DNA from: Photobacterium galatheae
Lineage (GTDB): Bacteria > Pseudomonadota > Gammaproteobacteria > Enterobacterales > Vibrionaceae
Length of the DNA: 64,000 bases
Direction: 5' to 3'
NCBI RefSeq assembly: GCF_000695255.1
Contig: NZ_JMIB01000004.1
Location: forward strand, 186,001-250,000
Under the pieces are notes generated by a model. That model did no database searches. It worked only from the letters and a program-made list of their open reading frames with translations, and was not told where the DNA came from. This document shows positions 27,551 to 35,349 of the stretch, one piece after another. Position numbers and translations under genes: made by a program. Numbering within the stretch: position 1 is the first letter of the stretch; every line of letters starts with the position of its first letter.

Positions 27551-27700
27551 GTGACCTGCCGTGTAGGCAGCTGAGAAAACCGGCGCGCGGATCAATGAAC
27601 TCTTGGCCATGTGACCTGCCGTATAGGCAGTTGAGATAAGGCCAAGAAGTAAGCATCCGCAACAAGCACAGCTAGACCTGCCGAAAAGGCAGGGTTCACT
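27551..27700 (+). CRISPR. short I-F3 CRISPR array: three repeats, two spacers
   Basis: Repeats of 28 bp: R1 27551-27578, R2 27611-27638 (three differences), R3 about 27673-27700 (strongly diverged, only GACCTGCCG, A and GGCAG kept). All keep the hairpin CTGCC-N5-GGCAG recognised by Cas6f. Spacer 1 is 27579-27610 (32 bp, target unknown). Spacer 2 begins at 27639; its first 32 bases are the ffs-homing guide, and two extra bases separate it from R3. A diverged repeat beside the att-targeting spacer is the known private-guide arrangement of I-F3 elements. Confidence 0.93.
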
Positions 27701-27703
27701 CGG

Positions 27704-27727
27704 ACACCCCAGCGATTGCTGGGGTGT
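27704..27727 (+). terminator. terminator of the CRISPR array
   Basis: ACACCCCAGC (27704-27713), loop GATT, GCTGGGGTGT (27718-27727): a perfect 10-bp stem a few bases after the last repeat, followed by TTAGG. The T run is short. Confidence 0.6.
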
Positions 27728-27730
27728 TTA

Positions 27731-28132
27731 GGTGGTCAGTAAAATTAACGGTTGTTAGCAACTGTTTAGGCGGCCAACCGGCTCTTTAGGGTATCAGAGT
27801 TAAGGATTCGGCTTGCTGTCTTGTCCTCTTGCGAGATAGTCAGCAGTTTCAGCATCGCTTAGAGGCTGAATGCGGGTAGAGTACTGTTTGATATAACTCA
27901 GATTTGCCCCAAAATCGTTTAGTCACTGCTTCTTGACCGCTTTCTCCTACCAGCCCTTGACCTACTTTTCTTAATGGTAGATTATGAGTCTGGTTGAGTA
28001 CTTGCGACTATACAGACATGTTCTGCAATTTGTGAGTGTAAGGGAGCTAAAGACAGCTAGAACAGTATTTTGCTGCTATGGCGTCTGTATTTTATAAAAA
28101 TATTATATAGACAATGTCTGCTAAAAGACACT
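27731..28132. other. intergenic region with a possible coding remnant
   Basis: No complete gene. On the minus strand, about 27803-27920, a frame reads LSYIKQYSTRIQPLSDAETA and ends SKPNP-stop. It looks like the C-terminus of a lost protein. The family is not recognised. The rest lies between the CRISPR terminator and the first cassette boundary at 28133 and shows nothing else. Confidence 0.3.
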
Positions 28133-28139
28133 GTTATAC
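28133..28139 (+). other. integron cassette boundary (R' core GTTATAC)
   Basis: GTTATAC is the reverse complement of GTATAAC at 29025-29031, the R'' core of the attC after the protease gene. In integron cassettes the first bases are the R' half of the cassette's own attC, so this match marks the start of the protease cassette. Confidence 0.6.
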
Positions 28140-28160
28140 GAATAATTGAGACTGTAGGTC

Positions 28161-29006
28161 GTGGAAATGGAAATCAAACAAAAACAAGAAGGTGTATACC
28201 CTCTAAATATAGAACTTCCATCTTTGAAGTCCCTATTCATTGAAATGTACTTTGGCGAACAATTGTTAAGTACTGGCACTGCAACTTTGATTTCGAATAC
28301 TCGAGAATCTCACTGTGCTTTAGTCACTAATCGACATAATGTCACTGGTAGGCACCAACAAACAGGTGAGTGTCTAAGCTCAACTTTAGGTGTACCAGAC
28401 AACATTGTTATTCACTTTCACCGTCCCGGTGAGGATATTGGTGATTGGATTAAGGTCAAAATTCCCTTGTATCGAGAGGATGGTAGTCCATTTTGGATTG
28501 AGCATCCTACATTGGGTGAAAAAGCGGATATCGTTGCATTGAACTTAAATTGGGGTAGCGATGTACTTAAAATTCCATACTACCTCAAATTAGACCTTGA
28601 TCGAGTTGGGATGCTAGTTAGTCCAGCGGAACCTGTTAGTGTCATAGGTTTTCCTTTTGGAATGTCGACGAGTGGAACACTACCTGTTTGGGCTACAGGA
28701 TTTCTAGCTCAAGAACTTAGTTTAATTTCTGAAGATGATCCTGTGTTCTTGATCGATTGTCGAACAAGGCAGGGTCAATCAGGCTCTCCGGTTATAGCAT
28801 TTAGAACATCGGGTTATCGAACAATAAAAGATAACCGTATTAGTGCTAGCTTGTCTGGTAGGGTAGCTTGGGAGTTTCTAGGTATATACTCCGGTCGAGT
28901 TAATGCGCAATCAGATCTGGGTCGAGTTTGGCATGTATCCGCACTTGAGGAACTGCTAAATGCAGCAGAACGTGTCTACATAGAACGCAATAATAAGAAC
29001 GATTAG
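28161..29006 (+). CDS. trypsin-like serine protease (integron-type cassette)
   Basis: 281 aa. A chymotrypsin-fold protease domain with all three catalytic residues: His in ALVTNRHNV, Asp in GEKADIVALN and Ser in RQGQSGSPV. No signal peptide is seen, so it probably acts in the cytoplasm. Trypsin-like peptidases occur in several bacterial defence systems, but no partner is adjacent. It lies alone in a cassette bounded by the GTTATAC/GTATAAC cores. GTG at 28161 or an ATG at 28167 may be the start. Confidence 0.8.
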   Translation: MEMEIKQKQEGVYPLNIELPSLKSLFIEMYFGEQLLSTGTATLISNTRESHCALVTNRHNVTGRHQQTGECLSSTLGVPDNIVIHFHRPGEDIGDWIKVKIPLYREDGSPFWIEHPTLGEKADIVALNLNWGSDVLKIPYYLKLDLDRVGMLVSPAEPVSVIGFPFGMSTSGTLPVWATGFLAQELSLISEDDPVFLIDCRTRQGQSGSPVIAFRTSGYRTIKDNRISASLSGRVAWEFLGIYSGRVNAQSDLGRVWHVSALEELLNAAERVYIERNNKND

Positions 29007-29024
29007 ACGATAGTGAAATAATTC

Positions 29025-29091
29025 GTATAACAAGACATTCAATTGAAAAAATATAGTGCCATATATTTTGCAACTGAACTTTGCGTTAGGG
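29025..29091 (+). other. attC recombination site of the protease cassette
   Basis: R'' GTATAAC (29025-29031), R' GTTAGGG (29085-29091). Inner arms TTCAATTG (29037-29044) and CAACTGAA (29071-29078) pair with one mismatch. The R'' core is complementary to the cassette start at 28133, and the R' core to the next cassette's R''. Confidence 0.7.
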
Positions 29092-29121
29092 CGTTAAGCT
29101 CAACAATACATAGGAAATAGA

Positions 29122-29841
29122 ATGACCAGAGAACTAAGTAATCCAGAGCAATATTCAAACCTTTGGAATAATGAGTCAGAGTTTCTCGAATTCCATGAAA
29201 TTTATGGCCAGCTGTCAAGAATGACACCAGCAGGAAAGGTTCTTGAATTTGGGTGTGGTGTTGGGTATGGAACCCGTCATTTATCGGCCGAACGGGAAGT
29301 TTTGACTTTAGATAGTAATTCTCAGCTAATTGAAAAAGCCAGAAATATCACAAATGAAAACGTGGTAATTCACCAATGTGATTTTTTTGATTTAACAGAA
29401 GTAGATAAGGGTGTTATTGCCGAATTTAAACCACAAGTTATCGTTGGCTGGTTTATTGGTGGCTGTGGTGTCGATATATTCAAGCACACCCAAGAAGAAC
29501 CAAATGAAGTAAAAAAATCCAAACTATATCGTGAAAAAATTGAAGATATTATTGTTTCTCCCGACGTGTGTTTAGAGTCAGTTGATTACATTCACTTAGT
29601 AAACCGAGGCTTTTTGGCTGCGGGGTTCTCTGAAGCTGAAATATTTACAGAAACAAAAAAGGATTATGATACATATGTATTCGAAAAAATTGGATTTGAA
29701 GTTGTTGAAGTAAAGAATATAGATTGGCCTAGAGAGGGCAGTGAGTTTCAATACGGGCAAGCACATAATCCCAATTTCGTTGGCGAGATAGCAGTTCCCG
29801 CAATCACATCTATTGTAGCCAATAGACTGAAGCAGCCCTAA
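29122..29841 (+). CDS. class I SAM-dependent methyltransferase (integron-type cassette)
   Basis: 239 aa. Rossmann methyltransferase with motif I VLEFGCGVGYGTRHL, the acidic ribose-binding residue at the end of strand 2 (VLTLDSNSQLIEKA) and motif III-like NVVIHQCDFFDL. The acceptor cannot be deduced. It is carried as a single gene between attC sites, in the same direction as the protease, as usual for integron cassettes. Confidence 0.82.
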   Translation: MTRELSNPEQYSNLWNNESEFLEFHEIYGQLSRMTPAGKVLEFGCGVGYGTRHLSAEREVLTLDSNSQLIEKARNITNENVVIHQCDFFDLTEVDKGVIAEFKPQVIVGWFIGGCGVDIFKHTQEEPNEVKKSKLYREKIEDIIVSPDVCLESVDYIHLVNRGFLAAGFSEAEIFTETKKDYDTYVFEKIGFEVVEVKNIDWPREGSEFQYGQAHNPNFVGEIAVPAITSIVANRLKQP

Positions 29842-29934
29842 CAAGTCAAAGCACGCGGACTTGGTGAAGCAGTCACCTTTTTTGTTCCCCAAAAAGTCGC
29901 CAACTTCACCAAGCCGGTGTTTGAGGCGTTAGGT
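29836..29934 (+). other. attC recombination site of the methyltransferase cassette
   Basis: R'' CCCTAAC (29836-29842) and R' GTTAGGT (29928-29934). Long imperfect stem: ACTTGGTGAAG (29860-29870) pairs with CTTCACCAAG (29904-29913), and GTCAAAGCACGCGG with CCGGTGTTTGAGGC. This is a typical Vibrio-type attC. R'' is complementary to GTTAGGG at 29085, the start of this cassette. Confidence 0.85.
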
Positions 29935-30025
29935 ATCAGTCGCTTCGTGAATGAACTCAAATACTTACCCTACATTTCGGTGTAGAATAGTCTTTCATAT
30001 TAAATCTAGTTCTTATGGAAAGAGT

Positions 30026-30436
30026 ATGCAAAGCTATAGTGTAGATTCAATAACTTCTTTAGTCCTTAATTCTAATGCCGACGACTGGCAATGCGATACA
30101 AATACGGGGATTTATGTTTTTAAACAAGATGTTAGGTTACAAATAAAACCTGAAGGTGAATACGAAAAATTTAGTGAACAGTGGGCAGAAAAGTTTCCAA
30201 ATCCGAATGTTACTAGAGATATACATTCTATCTATTTCGAAAGCTCAAAAGTTCGAGAGTATTTTCTTGTTTCAGTTGACGGTGGGCGAGCGTCACTTCC
30301 ATTGCCTAAGTCAGCAACAGAATTAAATGTTAGTCGTGAACAGTATGCGTTTGCGCATCTAGTGCATTATGCTGGACCAAACTGCTTGTATGATTTTGAA
30401 AACTATTTTCAAAGAGCAGGTCTTGTTGTCGCATAA
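30026..30436 (+). CDS. hypothetical protein (third integron-type cassette)
   Basis: 136 aa from the ATG at 30026, which follows GGAAAGAGT. No family recognised; soluble, with mixed alpha/beta character and no signal peptide or membrane segment. The cassette starts at GTTAGGT (29928) and its R'' core ACCTAAC is at 30441-30447, which is complementary to that start. The gene is therefore a cassette passenger, like most integron cassettes of unknown function. Confidence 0.65.
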   Translation: MQSYSVDSITSLVLNSNADDWQCDTNTGIYVFKQDVRLQIKPEGEYEKFSEQWAEKFPNPNVTRDIHSIYFESSKVREYFLVSVDGGRASLPLPKSATELNVSREQYAFAHLVHYAGPNCLYDFENYFQRAGLVVA

Positions 30437-30440
30437 AGAT

Positions 30441-30447
30441 ACCTAAC
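30441..30447 (+). other. half attC (R'' core ACCTAAC), truncated
   Basis: ACCTAAC is complementary to the start of the third cassette (GTTAGGT). No matching R' site is found in the next ~110 bp before the transposon left end, so the site appears to have been cut when the cassettes were joined to this end. Confidence 0.55.
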
Positions 30448-30560
30448 AAACGAGTATGGCCTCAACATACTTTCCTAATCTGACAGAAATGGGTTTGAGC
30501 AATAGTTCTAACTCATTTTTGTCCAGAACCGTGTTGAGATTTTCCACAGCCCGGGCATAG

Positions 30561-30735
30561 TTTCGTCGTAGTGACGATACGAAAGAAAAAATCTTACACA
30601 CTCTGGAGCAGGTGTTAAGCGAAGGGAAGGTTATGTCATCTTATGCTTCATTTCTATGTCAACTTATGGTGCAAATCGTTCGATAACCTTCTGATATATA
30701 GAGCGTGTTTATGTCAGCTTATGGTGAAAGCAACA
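30561..30735 (-). promoter_or_regulatory. left transposon end with TnsB-binding repeats
   Basis: Three inverted copies of the end motif: TTATGTCATCTTATGCTTCA (about 30631), TATGTCAACTTATGGTGCAA (about 30655) and TTATGTCAGCTTATGGTGAA (about 30709), ending at GCAACA. The inner ~85 bp from 30561 (TTTCGTCGTAGTGACGA...) is nearly identical to 34374-34458 in the second element. Confidence 0.85.
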
Positions 30736-30740
30736 GCGTG
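30736..30740 (+). repeat. target site duplication GCGTG, right copy
   Basis: Matches 9987-9991 exactly and abuts the end of the second element (TGTAG at 30741). Confidence 0.9.
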
Positions 30741-30814
30741 TGTAGTTTTCACCATAAGCCTGCATAATTTCCCTAAAAGCGTACATAATTGGCACCATAA
30801 GCGTGCATAAGCTA
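30741..30814 (+). promoter_or_regulatory. right end of the second element with TnsB-binding repeats
   Basis: TTTCACCATAAGCCTGCATAA (30747-30767, 21 bp) and GGCACCATAAGCGTGCATAAG (30791-30811) repeat the motif of the first element's right end. tnsA starts 112 bp from the tip here and 110 bp in the first element. Confidence 0.8.
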
Positions 30815-30852
30815 TTTTTGTTGTAGTTTAACAACAAAACGGGCTAGACATT

Positions 30853-31248
30853 ATGTATCGTCGTCAGCTCAAACACTCCCGTGTAAAGAACCTTTTCAAG
30901 TTCGTCAGTGCCAAGATGAACCAAGTGATGACCGTTGAGTCGTATCTTGAGTTCGATACCTGCTTTCATCTCGAGTACTCTCCTCAAGTCACCTCGTTTA
31001 TTGCTCAGCCTGAAGGATTCCGCTATCGCTTTGCCGAAAAAGACTGTTCTTATACACCAGATTTCGAGGTAACGGAAAGCGGCCAAGTGAAATGGCTTGA
31101 AGTCAAACCCTATTCAAAAGTACAACATTCGGATTTTTTCATTCAATTCAAAGCGAAGCAAGCCAAAGCGCAAGAGATAGGTATTCCATTGATTCTGGTG
31201 ACAGAGAAGCAAATCAGGGTCAGTATGACTAAGTTAACGGTGGATTAG
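30853..31248 (+). pseudogene. tnsA: truncated tnsA
   Basis: 131 codons. The first ~122 residues align with the intact TnsA at 10102 (shared KHSRVKNLFKFVSAKMN, LEFDTCFHLEYSP, YTPDF, LEVKP, TEKQIRV). The nuclease residues are kept. After TEKQIRV the sequence runs into nine unrelated residues and a stop, so the TnsC-contacting C-terminal domain (about 90 aa) is lost through a deletion that also removed tnsB onward. A protein could still be made, but it is unlikely to support transposition. Confidence 0.88.
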
Positions 31249-31366
31249 AAAGTGGGCAGGTCACAGAGGATGGCATGGAGAATTGCTCATGAGTTAACAG
31301 AAAACGGTGGTGTTTTATAACTGAGTTACCTATTGAAAGTACAAATATGGCTGCTGTTTAGATAGC

Positions 31367-31390
31367 AAAAAGCCCGCTCATTGAGCGGGC
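31367..31390 (-). terminator. terminator of the lipoprotein gene
   Basis: GCCCGCTCA/TGAGCGGGC stem (31372-31390). On the minus strand it is followed by TTTTTGC. It lies just past the stop of the lipoprotein gene at 31403. Confidence 0.8.
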
Positions 31391-31402
31391 CTGAATATCA
31401 CT

Positions 31403-34195
31403 TTAGTTAGGTACAACTGCCCCTAAATTTTCAAGGTAGAGCGCAGATTTAGATTCTTGTTTCATATAATTGTAGAAATAAACCTGATCACCGTTCGCTG
31501 GTTCTTGGTAATCAATAGTAATTTTGATACCCGAGCTAGTCGATTGGCAGTTTTGACTTTCTGGTTTGGTTGGCCTTGCTTGTTCAGTGCTTCCGATAAA
31601 CATAAAACCATCATAATGTGTCATCACATCACAGCTTAGATAACTTGATTTCCCCTCTAGCGTGAAAGAAACCTGTCCAGGTGCTTCTTTCTCTACAGTC
31701 ATCATGCCTGCCACGTAACCTTCATTTTCCGGATCGGCAATATAGATTTTGTTTGATTTCAATGGCAGCTTGTCCATACGTGCATTAGCTTGTTCTGCCG
31801 TCGCGTAGTGAGTCGATGTGTTATGAACGACTTCACCCCATACATTCACGGTTTGGATTTGTGTGAGCATGACGCTACCATCGTGACTATCGAGTTTACG
31901 AAGTACAAATATTTCCTCTGGACCTTCTTTATCATTGTAAGGGTAGTTGATGACTAACTGCTGATCGATAATTTCGTAGGTTCCAATTTCAGAAAATAGA
32001 ATTTGACTCGGATCGGTAGGGCAAGTCTTTGAACCATTCAGCGCAGAGCCGTAATAGTATTTCCCATTTTCGAATTTGAAAGAGGAACAAGTCATGCCTG
32101 GTGGAACGTAGATATAACCCCAATCTTCATCTTGTTCATACTCTGTGGTATGAACGACACCATATAATATACGACCATCGGTAATCGGACTTACATCAAT
32201 CTGACCGATATCGCTCAGATCCAGTGGTGGCTGTGTGGCCTCGTGCAGTTCAAATGGAAGGAGCGTGCTAACCCAGCGTGATTTTTCGGTTGCTAGGGGA
32301 GAATCATTGACGGAGATTTCAAGTGAGTATTGACCTACTGAATTGTCATGACTTGGCGTACCGATAAAATGAAGTTGCTGATGTTCGTCGATATCGACTC
32401 TCACTCCCTGGACATTAAGTACTGCCTTATACGTAAGCAAATCCTGCTCTGAATCACTAAATAATCCTGTTAAATCAATGGTCTTTGAGTACGTTTGGCC
32501 GACTTCGATATGCCAGTTTGCCATTTCATTGGCGATCTCTTTATGGGGCTGTGAGTTAAGTATAGGTAGATGATTGATGGCTTCTTCCATAGTGCTGCTA
32601 ATGGTTAGCGGTGTTTGGCTACCTGCTTTATCTATAGCCGTTAGAGTTACGCTGAACTGACCCGCTTGAGAAGGGGTGCCATTAATGGACAATAGATTGT
32701 CCTCAAGTCGAACAGTAAGGCCTTGAGCTTCGTTAACGGCTAACGTAATTGTGTTTAAGTCATTATCGACAAAGAGTGATTCGATATTGAATTGACTTTC
32801 GACCGCTTCGTTAGCTTGCAATCTTAATCCAGTGAGCCACAGATTAAGCTCATTGTATTTTCTTTCATTAACACTAGGTGCAGGGTTGATCGTTTCTTCG
32901 ACGATATTGAAAAGTAGCTCTGAAGGCGCACTCTCAGCAACACTATCATTCGCGATGAGAAGAAGCTGCTGCTGACCAAGTGTTGTGGTCATGCCCGATA
33001 TGTTTAGTGTTGTTCCGTTTAGGTCTACGACTAAACCCTCAGCAAGAGATTGAGGCAGCAATGCATAGCTTAGGCTATCATGATCTTTGTCTTCAAAGAG
33101 CCCAGCGACATCCGTTGTGAAGTTAACCGCTTTACCTGAAAAAAATTGTTGTGCGTCCAACAACGATTGAATCGCATCTAGTTTGTTTTCAACCACAGTA
33201 GGAGCGTTGTTCCTTTGTGGGTCACGGACTTGCCATTCAAACGTCAACGGGTATGAGGTCGCGCCTTTGTTGTCTTTTGCGAAAACAAAGACGGTGAATG
33301 TTCCGGTTAATGTAGGCTTACCTTCAAGGACACCTTGTTCATTAACACTGAGTCCATTGGTATATTTCTCACCCTTAATTCTCACTTGATACTGTAAAGT
33401 ATGTGATGCCTGATCTTTATCGGAAAATAGTGCTGTGAGGTCAATAGGTGTAAAAAAATCATCTAACAATGTCGTGACAGGTTCAACTTGTCCCGTTACA
33501 ACCGGTTTGTAGTTATCAGCAGGAAAAACGGTGACGCTACCACTTTCATCAATGGAAGCGACTGGAATGAATGTCGGATCAAAGTCGATCGCTTCATCAA
33601 GTACCGAGTCGCTCATCAAAGTACTCATGCCTTCAATCAATGCTGATTTCTGCTTAATATCCAATTCTTGGTGGTCGACAAGCGTCTCACCCAAGACAAG
33701 TAGTGCTTTGCCCATATCATCAGTTTGCTTAAGATAATCACCCAGCAAGAGGGACTCTGACGGATTTAAGCTGCTAATGTGCTGCTTGAGTTGGGCGAGA
33801 GCCTCTCCTCGAGACATCCCATGACTGACGGCAAGCTCAATATAGTCAGTAAAAGGAGAAACCACAGACGAGTTATTCGCTGTGAGGTTGAAAGCTTTGG
33901 TGATAGGACCACGCGTCATGTCGCGAGTTTGCCCCGGGATAGCCTTGATACAAATAGGACCTTGAATATCTAAAGCACTTTGCGCCGTGAACTGACCATT
34001 CTCATTGGTCTTGCCAAGGTAGTTGGTACAGTTTTCACCATTGTAGACATCAGCTTGGTATAGGTAACCATCCAGAGCGGTAATGGTCTTATTCAATACA
34101 GGCGTGCCACCATTATCCGATGAACCACCACTACCGCCACCACAACCCGTTAAAATTAAGCCTAAACTAACGGTAATTACTGTACGTTTTTGCAT
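31403..34195 (-). CDS. large lipoprotein with cadherin/Ig-like repeats
   Basis: 930 aa. Signal peptide with lipobox LILTGC followed by a Gly/Ser-rich linker (GGGSGGSSDNGG), so lipid-anchored and probably surface-exposed. After an N-terminal region there are at least four repeats of the He_PIG/cadherin-like type, each with a D-L-x-x-L-F-x-D-x-D motif (LTALFSDKDQ, VAGLFEDKDHD, IESLFVDNDL, LTGLFSDSEQD). A C-terminal region of unknown fold follows. GGAGAAATTC precedes the ATG at 34195. Adhesion or surface binding is a reasonable guess. It is the only cargo of the second element. Confidence 0.75.
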   Translation of the reverse strand: MQKRTVITVSLGLILTGCGGGSGGSSDNGGTPVLNKTITALDGYLYQADVYNGENCTNYLGKTNENGQFTAQSALDIQGPICIKAIPGQTRDMTRGPITKAFNLTANNSSVVSPFTDYIELAVSHGMSRGEALAQLKQHISSLNPSESLLLGDYLKQTDDMGKALLVLGETLVDHQELDIKQKSALIEGMSTLMSDSVLDEAIDFDPTFIPVASIDESGSVTVFPADNYKPVVTGQVEPVTTLLDDFFTPIDLTALFSDKDQASHTLQYQVRIKGEKYTNGLSVNEQGVLEGKPTLTGTFTVFVFAKDNKGATSYPLTFEWQVRDPQRNNAPTVVENKLDAIQSLLDAQQFFSGKAVNFTTDVAGLFEDKDHDSLSYALLPQSLAEGLVVDLNGTTLNISGMTTTLGQQQLLLIANDSVAESAPSELLFNIVEETINPAPSVNERKYNELNLWLTGLRLQANEAVESQFNIESLFVDNDLNTITLAVNEAQGLTVRLEDNLLSINGTPSQAGQFSVTLTAIDKAGSQTPLTISSTMEEAINHLPILNSQPHKEIANEMANWHIEVGQTYSKTIDLTGLFSDSEQDLLTYKAVLNVQGVRVDIDEHQQLHFIGTPSHDNSVGQYSLEISVNDSPLATEKSRWVSTLLPFELHEATQPPLDLSDIGQIDVSPITDGRILYGVVHTTEYEQDEDWGYIYVPPGMTCSSFKFENGKYYYGSALNGSKTCPTDPSQILFSEIGTYEIIDQQLVINYPYNDKEGPEEIFVLRKLDSHDGSVMLTQIQTVNVWGEVVHNTSTHYATAEQANARMDKLPLKSNKIYIADPENEGYVAGMMTVEKEAPGQVSFTLEGKSSYLSCDVMTHYDGFMFIGSTEQARPTKPESQNCQSTSSGIKITIDYQEPANGDQVYFYNYMKQESKSALYLENLGAVVPN

Positions 34196-34373
34196 GAATT
34201 TCTCCATCATTCAATTAGTTATAATGAAGCGGAGCATAGTAAAGAGTTATCAAATACTTAGCAAAAAAAAAAGTAGAAATGTACTACATTGATCTTTGTT
34301 TGGGTTATAAATTGAATAGTATAAATGAGACAAGGGCTAACTTTGCTGACTATTTCTACAGCTATGTACATCA

Positions 34374-34470
34374 TTTCGTCGTAGTGACGATATGAAAGAA
34401 AAAATCTTCCACACTCTGGAGAAGATGTTAAGCGAAGGGAAGGTTATGTCACCTTATGGTGAAGTTGACA
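34374..34470 (-). promoter_or_regulatory. left end of the second element
   Basis: 34374-34458 is nearly identical to 30561-30645 (a handful of differences) and leads into a single terminal repeat, TTATGTCACCTTATGGTGAA, ending TTGACA at 34470. The two extra repeats of the complete element are missing. Confidence 0.75.
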
Positions 34471-34478
34471 AACATGTC

Positions 34479-34549
34479 TGTAGTTTGCACCATAAGCCTG
34501 CATAATTTCCCAAATTCTTGCCATAACTTGCAGCGTAAGCTGACATCGT
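34479..34549 (+). mobile_element. right-end remnant of a third Tn7-like element
   Basis: TGTAGTTTGCACCATAAGCC begins at 34479 and is followed by TTGCAGCGTAAGCTGACATC (34528-34547) and the intervening AATTCTTGCCATAA. The layout and sequence closely follow 9992-10060 of the complete element. No tnsA follows and I find no matching left end downstream. Eight bases (AACATGTC) separate it from the second element. Confidence 0.75.
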
Positions 34550-35349
34550 CATTTAAGGCGTCAATCAATGGTATTTCTGTCGAGAAGGCCACTTTTTGCA
34601 TGTTGATTGAGTTGTTTGTTTCAGTTCAGGTTTGTCCTACAAGTTTGTTAGAGCAGAGATTCGTTCATTCTGCCAATACGAATTTGCCCAGCTAATCTTA
34701 TTCGACGAAAAAACTAAGTAACAAATGACGTAATAGTCTGGTAGAAACAGTGCGGTTTGATATAAAAGAGAACTTCGCTAAGTTCATTGCTTATAATTGA
34801 AGTTCTACAATTTCAAAAGGAACAATGACCAGAAAGCGCGATAAAATTTGAAGGTTCCTCTCTATTTAACTTTGATATTTTTGTCAAAATTTAATTTAAA
34901 CGCCTTTAAAAGTATGCGAGTATCATTTTTTATTTTTAAATTACATATTCAAAAAATAATGAAAGTTACTTTCACTTGATATGAGATGATAAGTAATGCA
35001 ATGCTGAGAGTATTCATCATCAGTGGGATAAATTAACAAAGAAGGGTGTTTTACCTGCGGTTTAAAGAGATTCGAATTTGATTGAAAGTATAATATTTCA
35101 GTACTATTTTGTGTGGAGATGAACTGGCAGCAAGTGAGCCTTGGTGATCGTTTAGCGAGTGACTATAACTAGCCCACAGTTCGTAGTTGTCGAGTTTTCT
35201 CTGGGTGATAAATTTCAGTTGAACTCTTTGGTTAACCATGAGTAGCAGCACAAAGTGATTTAAGGTGAACGCTAAGTGAGAGCTTCAACTGAACGATTTT
35301 TAGCTGCTGAAATCGGCATCTTCAAATGATTGGATTTAAGAGGGTTTAG
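34550..35349. other. intergenic region beyond the tandem transposons
   Basis: About 800 bp, AT-rich. No supported gene or RNA seen. It probably holds decayed remains of the third element and the promoter of the gene at 35350. Confidence 0.5.

Larger units (their letters stand above)
9992..30735 (+). mobile_element. complete Tn7-like transposon with type I-F3 CRISPR-Cas (CAST)
   Basis: Ends are inverted: TGTTGCTTGCACCATAAGC at 9992 and ...GCTTATGGTGAAAGCAACA ending at 30735, with GCGTG duplicated outside. Contents in order: tnsA, tnsB, tnsC, xre, small antitoxin-like gene, six-gene GTPase conflict operon, tniQ, cas8/5 fusion, cas7, cas6, CRISPR array, three integron-type cassettes. There is no cas1, cas2 or cas3 and no tnsD/tnsE, as usual for I-F3 CASTs. 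The tnsA-proximal end faces ffs. Every transposition gene looks intact, so the element may be active. Confidence 0.95.
30741..34470 (+). mobile_element. second, decayed Tn7-like element in tandem
   Basis: The right end starts at 30741 (TGTAGTTTTCACCATAAGCC) with a second repeat at about 30791. A left end (TATGTCACCTTATGGTGAA...TTGACA) closes at about 34470. Inside are only a truncated tnsA and a lipoprotein gene; tnsB, tnsC, tniQ, cas genes and array are gone. The left end keeps one TnsB-type repeat against three in the complete element. No matching 5-bp duplication is found around this element, so its history includes rearrangement. It might still be moved in trans. Confidence 0.75.

Noticed and set aside
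34470..34478. A 5-bp target duplication for the second element
   Set aside because: AACAT or ATGTC follows its left end, while GCGTG precedes its right end; they do not match.
34456..34695. 79-codon frame across the third transposon end
   Set aside because: It overlaps the TnsB-type end repeats and has no homology I can see; probably chance.
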